Source: Candidatus Saccharimonadota bacterium (GTDB lineage Bacteria > Patescibacteriota > Saccharimonadia > Saccharimonadales > UBA4665). From it: a stretch of DNA of 64,000 nt. Position 1 is the stretch's first letter. Each line of letters begins with the position of its first letter. Where the stretch lies: positions 36,015-100,014 of the forward strand of contig JACMPL010000017.1 of NCBI GenBank assembly GCA_014377525.1. The letters run 5' to 3'. The translations under genes were made by a program, and so were the position numbers. The notes beneath the pieces were generated by a model. The model ran no database searches. It was not told the DNA's origin and worked only from the letters and a program-made list of their open reading frames with translations. Of this stretch, positions 53,054-62,231 are shown piece after piece.

Positions 53054-56000
53054 ATGACTCAGAAATTTCCTGATCTTTATAAGCAGTTGAACTCCGGTCA
53101 ACGACAAGCAGTCGATGCAATCGACGGGCCAGTATTGGTTATTGCCGGGCCAGGCACTGGCAAAACGCAGCTTCTAGCACTCCGAATTGCAAATATTCTA
53201 CAGCAGACTGATGCGCAGCCGAGTAATATTCTCTGTCTAACATTTACTGATTCGGCCGCCACGAACATGCGCGAGCGCTTGCAATCAATCATTAGCAAAG
53301 CGGCCTATGACGTTACAATCAGCACGTATCACGCGTTCGGGAGCGAATTAATTCGGCGTTACCCAGAATATTTTAGCGACAACGTCGATTTACAGCCCGC
53401 AAACGACTTAGCGATCGACGCAATATTTCGTAGTATTCAGGAAACGTTACCGTATTCGAATTCACTTAAGCACGAGGTGTTTCTTCGTGATATCAAGTCG
53501 CTCGTCAGCGACGGCAAACGTGCACTGCTACAACCGGAAGATTTTAAGGAAATCGCTAGAGCTAATAATATTTTTATTAAGCAGGCATCCTTGCAGTGCA
53601 TTAAGCACCTTGGAAGTGTGACGCGGATTGATAAGAAATCGATAGCTGCGTTCCAGAACCTTGCTGCGGCCACCGGCTTACTGGCTAGTGACACCATGCC
53701 CCCAACTACATTCACGCCGCTGCAACAACTGTGGCAGGCCTCGTTGGACGAGGCGGTCGCTGTAGCTGTCCAATTAGGCAAAACAGCGACCATAACAAAG
53801 TGGAAAAACGATTGGCTCGTCAAAGACGCTGAGGCTAGGTTTATTGCTGGTGGCAAAGATCAGAATGAGAAATTATTGGCTGCCGCCGCCATATATAAAC
53901 TTTACAATAGTAATCTCGCAGAGCAGGGCTTATTCGACTACGACGATATGATACTGCGCGCCGTAGGCGGCCTACAAAACAATCCAGAATTGCGCTATAC
54001 CTTGCAGGAACAATATCTGTACATCTTGCTCGACGAATACCAAGATACTAATGCGGCGCAAGCTCGCATCGTCGAGTTGCTAACTGATAGCCCGGCTCAC
54101 GAAGGCCGACCAAACGTGCTTGCTGTCGGTGATGATGATCAAGCAATTTATGCGTTTCAGGGAGCAAACTATTCCCATATGTTGCAATTTTATTCTCGTT
54201 ATACCAACGTTATAGTTGTGCCGCTCACAGAAAACTACCGGTCGCATAGCGACATTTTACATCTTGCTGGCGGTATCGCAGAACAGATCCAGACACGGCT
54301 CCACGAGAATTTTCCAGCCGTTTCTAAAACAATTACCGCAGCTAATCATTCGATCGAGTCGGCGGTTGTTGGGCGTTATGACTTTAAAAGCGAACTAGCT
54401 GAGTGCGCTTGGATAGCGAATGCAATTAAAACGAAGATTGCACAAGGAACCAGTGCCCGTGACATTGCGGTATTAGCGCCAAAACACCGGTACCTGCAAA
54501 AGCTAGTACCTTTTTTGCAACAGGCCGGCGTGGCGATCCATTACGACAAACGCGAGGACGTGCTGAGCGATCCATTAGTCATGGAACTATTGGACATGTC
54601 CCGACTGGTTATAGCTCTGGCAGAAGGCGTCGATGGAGTTGCCTCACATTTATGGCCACGAATTCTGAGCATGGACTTTTGGAAGCTACCGACAAGTACT
54701 GTCTGGCAGCTATCATGGCAAGCCCGTGACGAAAAACTTACTTGGACCGAACTGTTACTTATGGGCGATGCGACCCGCGTTATTGCACTATTTTTTATTC
54801 GCTTAAGCCAGCTATCCGGTGAACATTCATTAGAACAAATGTTCGATTTACTGGTTGGCGAGACAGCAATCGACCTCCGTGAACCTGATATTGAGCTACC
54901 GTATCGCTCACCGCTTCAGGCCTACTATTTTGGCAGGACCGACCAGGCGATGTCCACTGGATTTTGGCAGTTGCTATCAAACTTAACCGTACTGCGATCG
55001 CAGTTGCAAAACTATAAACCACAGCAACCATCATTATTGTTAAAAGATTTTTTGCTGTTTGCTGCCCAGAACCAAGCTGCTGGAATTCGCATCTTGAACA
55101 CCAATCCATACCAGGAGTCATTGGACGCCGTGGAACTTATGACGGCCTACAAAGCTAAGGGGCGCGAATTTAATATCGTCTACGTCATCGGCGTCAACGA
55201 CGAGATTTGGGGCAACCGGGCCAGGGCTATGGGCTCTCGGCTCAGCTTACCGCCAAATTTATTACATATTCGCTACGCCGGAGCATCAGAAGACGAGCGT
55301 TTACGGCTGCTGTACGTCGCTCTGACTCGGGCCGAGTCAGAACTCTACCTGACGAGTCACACCAATAGCTTTAGCGGTAAGCCAACTGCACGGCTCAAAT
55401 TTCTCGACGAACAAATCAGCGATACGCTGCCTGCGCACACTGTTAGTCCGCTACTGCCAACTGCTAACCAGGTCGTCATTGAAATGGATCAGATGGTCCC
55501 AACTATCACCGACTTGACGACTCATTGGCAGTCGAACCATTTTTCCGCCGCCGCCGAACCAGCCTTGCAGGCCTTGTTGCAACCGCGACTTAAAAGTTAC
55601 CAGTTAAGCCCAACCGAATTTAACACTTTTCTAGATGCAACGGACGAGGGTCCGGCCCGTTTCCTCAATCGTTACCTCCTAAATTTTCCGTCGGCACCAG
55701 CCTTTAATTTGAGCTATGGTAACGCGATTCATCAAACCCTGGAATGGGTGCACGACCAAGCCAGTAGTACAAAGGCGATTCCCGAGCTGGACGCTACAAT
55801 GCATACCTACAACCGTTATTTACGCTTACAACGGCTCAGCGAATCGCAAACACTATTGCTACTAGACCGCGGAGAAATTGTTATGGAGAGCTATTTATCT
55901 CAAAAGGCCGACCGGTTATTTGAAGATCAACTCAGCGAGTATAGCTTCCGCGGCGAGGGCGTGTTTATCGGGGAGGCTCATCTCACTGGTAAGATCGATA

Positions 56001-56386
56001 AGCTCATTATCGATCGAACCAATCGCACTATCATAATTGTCGATTACAAAACTGGAAAGCCGCACAGCCGCTGGACGAATGACCTGCGTTTGCAGTTCTA
56101 TCGAAACCAATTATATTTTTACAAATTACTGGTCGAGAATTCACAGCGCTTTAAAGGCTACCGAGTAATCGATGCCTATTTGGAATACGTTGAACCTGAC
56201 CCAACTGGGGCTATAACCGAACTGCACCTGACGTTCGAAAAGGCTGATATCGAACGGCTTAATAATTTAATCCAAAAAGTTTGGCGTCACATTATGGAGC
56301 TTAATTTCCCTGATGTAAGCAATTACAATCCTGATGTGACAGGTGCCACAGCATTTGCGGATGATCTGCTTGACGACCAAATATAA
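53054..56386 (+). CDS. UvrD/Rep-type helicase with C-terminal RecB-like nuclease
   Basis: 1110 residues. The N-terminal UvrD helicase has the Q motif (LNSGQRQAVDAI), Walker A GPGTGKTQ (32-39), Walker B LLDEYQDTN, motif III DDDQAIYAFQGA, motif V (MTAYKAKGREF) and motif VI RLLYVALTRAE. The last 250 residues form a PD-(D/E)XK nuclease: GNAIHQTLEWVHD, GKIDKL and IVDYKTGK with the catalytic Asp and Lys. The combination resembles AddA/AdnB-type end-processing enzymes. TACAAT at 53042-53047 lies 6 nt before the ATG. No AddB/RecC partner is in the window. Confidence 0.92.
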   Translation: MTQKFPDLYKQLNSGQRQAVDAIDGPVLVIAGPGTGKTQLLALRIANILQQTDAQPSNILCLTFTDSAATNMRERLQSIISKAAYDVTISTYHAFGSELIRRYPEYFSDNVDLQPANDLAIDAIFRSIQETLPYSNSLKHEVFLRDIKSLVSDGKRALLQPEDFKEIARANNIFIKQASLQCIKHLGSVTRIDKKSIAAFQNLAAATGLLASDTMPPTTFTPLQQLWQASLDEAVAVAVQLGKTATITKWKNDWLVKDAEARFIAGGKDQNEKLLAAAAIYKLYNSNLAEQGLFDYDDMILRAVGGLQNNPELRYTLQEQYLYILLDEYQDTNAAQARIVELLTDSPAHEGRPNVLAVGDDDQAIYAFQGANYSHMLQFYSRYTNVIVVPLTENYRSHSDILHLAGGIAEQIQTRLHENFPAVSKTITAANHSIESAVVGRYDFKSELAECAWIANAIKTKIAQGTSARDIAVLAPKHRYLQKLVPFLQQAGVAIHYDKREDVLSDPLVMELLDMSRLVIALAEGVDGVASHLWPRILSMDFWKLPTSTVWQLSWQARDEKLTWTELLLMGDATRVIALFFIRLSQLSGEHSLEQMFDLLVGETAIDLREPDIELPYRSPLQAYYFGRTDQAMSTGFWQLLSNLTVLRSQLQNYKPQQPSLLLKDFLLFAAQNQAAGIRILNTNPYQESLDAVELMTAYKAKGREFNIVYVIGVNDEIWGNRARAMGSRLSLPPNLLHIRYAGASEDERLRLLYVALTRAESELYLTSHTNSFSGKPTARLKFLDEQISDTLPAHTVSPLLPTANQVVIEMDQMVPTITDLTTHWQSNHFSAAAEPALQALLQPRLKSYQLSPTEFNTFLDATDEGPARFLNRYLLNFPSAPAFNLSYGNAIHQTLEWVHDQASSTKAIPELDATMHTYNRYLRLQRLSESQTLLLLDRGEIVMESYLSQKADRLFEDQLSEYSFRGEGVFIGEAHLTGKIDKLIIDRTNRTIIIVDYKTGKPHSRWTNDLRLQFYRNQLYFYKLLVENSQRFKGYRVIDAYLEYVEPDPTGAITELHLTFEKADIERLNNLIQKVWRHIMELNFPDVSNYNPDVTGATAFADDLLDDQI

Positions 56387-56410
56387 GTACTATGCCTAAG
56401 ATAAATAAAA

Positions 56411-56440
56411 GAGCCACCCTTGAATAGGCGGCTCATTTTT
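56411..56440 (+). terminator. Bidirectional terminator between convergent genes
   Basis: GAGCCACC (56411-56418) pairs with GGCGGCTC (56427-56434) except for one mismatch, with an 8-nt loop. ATTTTTA follows on the plus strand and an A-rich run precedes it, giving a T-tract on the minus strand. It lies between the helicase-nuclease and aquaporin stops. Confidence 0.8.
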
Positions 56441-56466
56441 ACTATAGATAGCTCACAAGCTATCGG

Positions 56467-57288
56467 CTATTTTTTGCGACGAGTTTTGGTAACTACCGTC
56501 GTTTTTTTGTCAGCAACAACTTTAGCTGGTTTAACGACTGTTCGCGGCTTACGAACGGTAACGGCTTTTGCAGCGGCTGATGCTTTTGTTGTGCCTACGG
56601 CAGCTACTGACGAGCTTGAGACACCCGCCAGAACGACTGCACCATCAACGATTACATCTTTCTCAACGCTAGGTGCGAACAAATACTTGTACAAGTTTAC
56701 ACCGATGATAGCGCCGATGACAGGACCGGCAACATAGCTACCGAGTACCCAAGCACGGACGCCAAGCGCAACTGCCGGGTTCAATAGCCCAAGTGAGGCC
56801 GATGAAACGGCAATGATACCAACCGTTAACGACAAACCAGCGATTGAGGCACGTACTGCCGGGTTGAAGCGCTGGTACATCGCAGCCGACCAGCCAAAAG
56901 TAAAGATAAAAGCACCGACTGCTTCGCCAACTAGGGCGTGCGTTGTGAATCCATCTTTGAGCGGTGGAGCTAGCGTTGTATTGATAAAGTAGGTGTAGAG
57001 TCCGTAAGCGCCCCAACCACCAAGTAGCTGGACACCAATATAGAATACTGCCCGGATACTCGTAATTTTACGAGCTGTCCACAAACCGAACGTCAACGCA
57101 GGGTTAAAATGACCGCCTGATGTGCCGGCAACAGCAAAACTTACCATCGCTACGGCTAAACCTGCGGCTAGTGCAATAAAAAACGGCACACCGATAGTTG
57201 AACGTTGAACATTCAAAACTAGGAGCGTCAAAACACCAGTACCGAGAAACTCAGCTACAATCGCAGCTATATTTCGTCTTCCAAACAT
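56467..57288 (-). CDS. Aquaporin / MIP family channel with basic tail
   Basis: 273 residues from ATG at 57288, which has GGAGG 8 nt upstream; an earlier GTG at 57303 overlaps this ribosome-binding site. Six helices carry both NPA motifs, GGHFNPALTFG and GLLNPAVALGVRAW, the second followed by the selectivity-filter Arg. The channel passes water or small neutral solutes. The last 55 residues are unusual: Ala/Val/Lys-rich ending KTTVVTKTRRKK, strongly basic and probably disordered and cytosolic. A role for the tail is unknown. Confidence 0.92.
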   Translation of the reverse strand: MFGRRNIAAIVAEFLGTGVLTLLVLNVQRSTIGVPFFIALAAGLAVAMVSFAVAGTSGGHFNPALTFGLWTARKITSIRAVFYIGVQLLGGWGAYGLYTYFINTTLAPPLKDGFTTHALVGEAVGAFIFTFGWSAAMYQRFNPAVRASIAGLSLTVGIIAVSSASLGLLNPAVALGVRAWVLGSYVAGPVIGAIIGVNLYKYLFAPSVEKDVIVDGAVVLAGVSSSSVAAVGTTKASAAAKAVTVRKPRTVVKPAKVVADKKTTVVTKTRRKK

Positions 57289-57358
57289 CTTTGGAACCTC
57301 CACTTAATTTTATGACATAATCGTATCGTTATTATGTAACTTTGTAAAGTGTTAACGG

Positions 57359-57679
57359 TTAGACTAAGGCTGGTTGTTTAGCTGATTCTACCAAATAGAC
57401 TGACTGATCGCCTTTTGTCAGTACCCCTGAAACTCCTAATGTGTACGTAAGTTCGCTGATGTAAGCCGTGCGTTCAGCAGTAGGATCAGTCGATTCAATC
57501 GTCAGTTGTTTCGCAATTTTACGTAGCCTAGGCAGGTCGGTTGCAAAGACGTCGAGCTTGCCATTGGTCGCTTCACGGACTGCCGCCTGATTGACGGTGC
57601 AGTCTTCGATATCCATGATCACTAATGCAAATTCAACGTGGGTACCCTCAAGCTGCTTAACAACTTTTCCTTCCTCCAT
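57359..57679 (-). CDS. Hypothetical protein (106 aa)
   Basis: Not recognised. The protein is a compact mix of strands and helices (HVEFALVIMDIEDCTV, LRKIAKQLTIES, VSGVLTKGDQSVYLVES) with no signal peptide or membrane helix. Codon composition looks coding. A purine-rich GGAGGAAGG lies within its first codons rather than ahead of them, so the exact start is uncertain. It is downstream of the next minus-strand gene by 45 bp and may be co-transcribed. Confidence 0.6.
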   Translation of the reverse strand: MEEGKVVKQLEGTHVEFALVIMDIEDCTVNQAAVREATNGKLDVFATDLPRLRKIAKQLTIESTDPTAERTAYISELTYTLGVSGVLTKGDQSVYLVESAKQPALV

Positions 57680-57724
57680 TATTCGTTCAACAACTGATCG
57701 ACCTGAGTAATCTTGACCGTAGCT

Positions 57725-58366
57725 CTACAAAGCATACGTTTTGAAATTTTCGACGACTGGCTGCGCTTCTTCATGGCTTATACCAAACACTCCCAAAACA
57801 CTATAGACTTTATCTTCATGAGCTCCGATAGCTATAATAGCCTCTGGTGCCTTGTCGATCGCACCACAACCACTGTCGAAATCTTCTCGGCCTGCCGCGA
57901 CGCGATCTGCCGTGTGAGCACCAAAATTTAAACCAACTCGCTTAAGTGCCGAAATACCATTAGAAAAAACCGATTGAAGTTGTACGCCGGACGACTGTCC
58001 AGAACCAATTTCATAGGCCGTCGCCATAGCAACACCGCCACCAAAGACTTTCTGACGATTTTTGGAAACAGTTTTTTCTACCACGCCATGAAATATTTTT
58101 TTCGTTTTTCGGCCGTCAGCGCAGCCGTCATCATCAAGCAGTAAACCTTCGCTATTGGCGTCGACACGACTTATGATCGCAGGCGAGTTAATAATCGCTT
58201 CGGCCGCTGCGACACACTCGGCCCCGACTGAACCCCGGAGCTCATGACCCGAAATTGAACCATCGCCAAAGCCGAGGCCTTCGCTTAGTTTCGTTATTTT
58301 AAGCTGTAATTGTTCCATTGATTTTTCTTCCTCGCCGCTCATACCACTGCTCTCCATAATAATCAT
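57725..58366 (-). CDS. Hypothetical protein with Cys/His residues, possible metalloprotein
   Basis: 213 residues, cytosolic. Conserved-looking elements are GAECVAAAEAIINSP (Cys51), FGGGVAMATAYEIGSG, and NFGAHTADRVAAGREDFD followed by SGCGAIDKAPEA (His151, Cys167). The Cys-His-Cys set and the SGCGAID sequence recall zeta/cadmium-type carbonic anhydrases, but the His-Cys spacing (16) differs from what I remember of that family (10), so this is only a hint. Met1, Met4 and Met17 are possible starts; weak Shine-Dalgarno sequences precede Met4 and Met17. Confidence 0.6.
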   Translation of the reverse strand: MIIMESSGMSGEEEKSMEQLQLKITKLSEGLGFGDGSISGHELRGSVGAECVAAAEAIINSPAIISRVDANSEGLLLDDDGCADGRKTKKIFHGVVEKTVSKNRQKVFGGGVAMATAYEIGSGQSSGVQLQSVFSNGISALKRVGLNFGAHTADRVAAGREDFDSGCGAIDKAPEAIIAIGAHEDKVYSVLGVFGISHEEAQPVVENFKTYAL

Positions 58367-58470
58367 TCCTACTTACGTTGATATTGTGTGTTTTTGATCA
58401 CATACGTAGCCTATGGTAGTCCTGTATAAATGGTAATGCAACACCTTTTTATCGAAAGAATTATTTTACT

Positions 58471-58872
58471 ATGAGCAACGAAGACATTGTTATCTCAGAT
58501 GAGCAACGAGAGGAATCTAAACAGCTCATCAGATGCCTACCATTCATGAGTACTACCGCTCCCGTTACCGAGTCAGAAGCACTTATGCTGCTGCAGTTTA
58601 GCGAAGATAGCGGTTCATCTCTGCCAAGTGATATTCGATCGCAAGTAGAGCCATTAGTAATCCGGTCGATTGCGCAGCTTGAACTGTTGCCGGATCAACC
58701 GGACACCTTCACTGTTAGTCAGAACGAATTACGCGGCTTGATTGCTCGAGCCGCCCTGAATGCTTCGGCGCAGACGCTCAAAACCATTGCAACGTCGTTA
58801 CAGGAAAACCAGAGACTTGAATTTCTTTTTTCGGGTTCAGCCGAGTCTAGCCCAGATATTTCGAGTACTTAG
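58471..58872 (+). CDS. Hypothetical protein (133 aa), helical
   Basis: Not recognised. The protein is acidic and mostly helical (SEALMLLQFSEDSGSS, ELRGLIARAALNASAQTLK) with a Ser-rich C-terminus and no membrane segment. It is divergent from the Cys/His protein gene and 55 bp upstream of mscL on the same strand. No convincing ribosome-binding site or -10 box at the leaderless spacing is seen, which lowers confidence in the start. Confidence 0.55.
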   Translation: MSNEDIVISDEQREESKQLIRCLPFMSTTAPVTESEALMLLQFSEDSGSSLPSDIRSQVEPLVIRSIAQLELLPDQPDTFTVSQNELRGLIARAALNASAQTLKTIATSLQENQRLEFLFSGSAESSPDISST

Positions 58873-58895
58873 ATATAATCGTCTATGGATTTTTG

Positions 58896-58919
58896 CTATA
58901 GTTTAGCCATAAACTATAG
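58896..58919. promoter_or_regulatory. Perfect palindrome at the mscL promoter
   Basis: CTATAGTTTA (58896-58905) is inverted perfectly at 58910-58919 around GCCA. The left arm contains an extended -10 (TGCTATAGT). The right arm runs into the AGGAG Shine-Dalgarno of mscL. It could be an operator for a dimeric repressor or an mRNA hairpin that hides the ribosome-binding site. Confidence 0.55.
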
Positions 58920-58927
58920 GAGTTCAG

Positions 58928-59383
58928 ATGTTCGCAGACTTTAAAAAATTCATCCTTCGGGGTAATGTTGTTGATCTAGCGGTGGCTGTCGTCATCGGAG
59001 CGGCCTTCAGCGCGGTTATCCAGAGCTTAGTGGCTAATCTTATCACTCCTTTAATAACTGGTGTTACCGGCGGCAAGAGCGGCGCGGCTGTGCAAGGTAT
59101 ATTTCACCTCACGGTTATCGGCAAAAACTTTGTTTTCAATTGGGGAGCCATCGTCAGTGCCGCAATCTCATTTCTCTTGATTGCCGGTGTGATTTTCTTC
59201 TTGGTCGTTCAGCCGATCAATAAATTAACGACGATTGCTAATCGTCGCAAGTCCACTGAAGAACCGTCGACACGTAAGTGCCCGGAATGTCTAAGCGAAG
59301 TGCCAAAAGCGGCTACCCGCTGCGCGTTTTGCACTTCTAAGCTAAGCCCGGTTAAGGCCGCCAAACCATCCAAGGTACAATAG
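58928..59383 (+). CDS. mscL: Large-conductance mechanosensitive channel with C-terminal zinc ribbon
   Basis: 151 residues. The MscL part has the N-terminal amphipathic helix FADFKKFILRGN, the first pore helix VVDLAVAVVIGAAFSAVIQS and the second helix around SFLLIAGVIFFLVVQPINKL. MscL opens under membrane tension to release solutes in osmotic downshock. After the C-terminal helix a four-cysteine zinc ribbon is added: CPEC (118, 121) and CAFC (132, 135), then a basic tail. An AGGAG Shine-Dalgarno lies 6 nt before the ATG. Together with the aquaporin nearby this is an osmotic-stress pair. Confidence 0.94.
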   Translation: MFADFKKFILRGNVVDLAVAVVIGAAFSAVIQSLVANLITPLITGVTGGKSGAAVQGIFHLTVIGKNFVFNWGAIVSAAISFLLIAGVIFFLVVQPINKLTTIANRRKSTEEPSTRKCPECLSEVPKAATRCAFCTSKLSPVKAAKPSKVQ

Positions 59384-59408
59384 CTACACCGAGTAAAACA
59401 TATTAATA

Positions 59409-59837
59409 CTAATGACGTTTGGTACGCCGCTTAAGCCCAGCTACTTGCAAACGGACAGCGTGGCGATCTACGAGCTGTTGAGCGTGCTCCAGGCTGACCT
59501 CATCAGGGGCTTCGGCTTTCATTTTCTGAGCCCGATCGTACGCGGCCCGGGCATCAGCTTCGCTAATACCTTCGGCGCTATCAGCTTCGTCGACTAGTAC
59601 GTGTAATTCGCCGTCGACGACTTCTATGACACCGCCATTAGTAGCAAAATAGTCACGTTCATCGTCGCGGTCTTTAGCGTTAACGCGCACTGCGATAATA
59701 CCGGTCTTAGCAACACTTACCAGCGGCATATGTCCCTTGAGTACACCGATTTCGCCGTCGAGCGTCGGCAACATCACCTCCGTGACTTGGCCTTCGAACT
59801 GAATGCCAGTTAATGAAACAAGCCGGAAATTAAACAC
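59409..59837 (-). CDS. atpC: ATP synthase F1 epsilon subunit
   Basis: 142 residues from a GTG at 59837, which lies 4 nt after the atpD stop. An upstream ATG at 59885 would overlap atpD by 44 nt and add a basic, Pro-rich extension not seen in the family. The N-terminal beta-sandwich shows LPTLDGEIGVLKGHMPLVS and GGVIEVVDGELHVLVDEAD; the C-terminal helical hairpin is present, followed by a basic tail. Epsilon couples the rotor to F1 and can inhibit hydrolysis. Confidence 0.92.
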   Translation of the reverse strand: MFNFRLVSLTGIQFEGQVTEVMLPTLDGEIGVLKGHMPLVSVAKTGIIAVRVNAKDRDDERDYFATNGGVIEVVDGELHVLVDEADSAEGISEADARAAYDRAQKMKAEAPDEVSLEHAQQLVDRHAVRLQVAGLKRRTKRH

Positions 59838-59841
59838 GAAC

Positions 59842-61260
<1,419 letters not shown>

Positions 61261-61324
61261 CTAATTGTCATGTCATTACTCGCGCGATTCTCATGGTTTG
61301 TCATAGCTTGGTTAGATCTTAGGG

Positions 61325-62206
61325 TCATTTCAAGGCTTCCACACCACCGGAAATCTCGGCTAATTCCTGCGTTATGGCTGCCTGGCGAGCGGTATTTAGT
61401 TCCAAGGTGTAGTCGTCGATCAAATCTTTGGCGTTATCGGTGGCATTCTTCATAGCCAGCATACGCATGGCGTGTTCACTGGCAAGACTTTCTAGAACTG
61501 CCTGCCAAAGCTGAGCTTCGACGAGGCGAGTCGCAACTTGCTCAATAACCGTTTCGACATCTGGCTCAAAACTGCTTGGCAATGGCCGTTTGCTGTTCGT
61601 GGCGGCAGTAATTTGCTCCATGATCATGGCGGCCGGCAGTAGCTGAACTACTTCGGCTTCTTGGCGTATACTCGATTTGAAGACTGTGTAATACAGTTTG
61701 ACTTCGTCTATTTCTTGGTCAGTGTACTTGTCTATGATTGTCGTTAGAATTGGGCGAATAGCATTGGCAGTCGGAGTATCACCAAAGTCGTTATAGACAG
61801 CGATCAATTCGACGTTGGCTAGCCGACGAGCAAACTGGGCACCTTTGCTCCCGACAACTAATAGCTTGCTAGTCACGCCGTCCTTTTTGTCCTGCAGCAG
61901 AGCATGCGCCGCGAGCTTTAGCACATTGGCGTTATAAGCGCCAGCAAGACCGCTGTTACTGGTGATGATGACGTGCAAACGGACCTTAACCGGTCGCACC
62001 GCAAATAAGGGATGCTGCTGAACATCACCTGAGTCATTGAGTCGGCGCAGTAAATCGAGCGCTAAATCGCGGTATGGTCGGCTCCTGAGGGCAGCTTCCT
62101 GAGCTCGGCGGAGCTTACTCGCCGAAACGAGTTGCATCGCCTTCGTAATTTGGCGGGTACTTTTAATCGAACCGATCCGGCGCTTAAGGACGATGGTACT
62201 AGCCAC
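61325..62206 (-). CDS. atpG: ATP synthase F1 gamma subunit
   Basis: 293 residues forming the central rotor shaft. The N-terminal helix IKSTRQITKAMQLVSASKLR and the C-terminal helix region AMRMLAMKNATDNAKDLIDD and LNTARQAAITQELAEI are the conserved coiled-coil pair. The central Rossmann-like part shows VIITSNSGLAGAYNANVLK. The GTG start has a GGAGG Shine-Dalgarno 6 nt upstream. A 76-bp gap separates it from atpD. Confidence 0.97.
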   Translation of the reverse strand: MASTIVLKRRIGSIKSTRQITKAMQLVSASKLRRAQEAALRSRPYRDLALDLLRRLNDSGDVQQHPLFAVRPVKVRLHVIITSNSGLAGAYNANVLKLAAHALLQDKKDGVTSKLLVVGSKGAQFARRLANVELIAVYNDFGDTPTANAIRPILTTIIDKYTDQEIDEVKLYYTVFKSSIRQEAEVVQLLPAAMIMEQITAATNSKRPLPSSFEPDVETVIEQVATRLVEAQLWQAVLESLASEHAMRMLAMKNATDNAKDLIDDYTLELNTARQAAITQELAEISGGVEALK

Positions 62207-62231
62207 GACGAGCCTCCGAAGTTTGGGTCAT

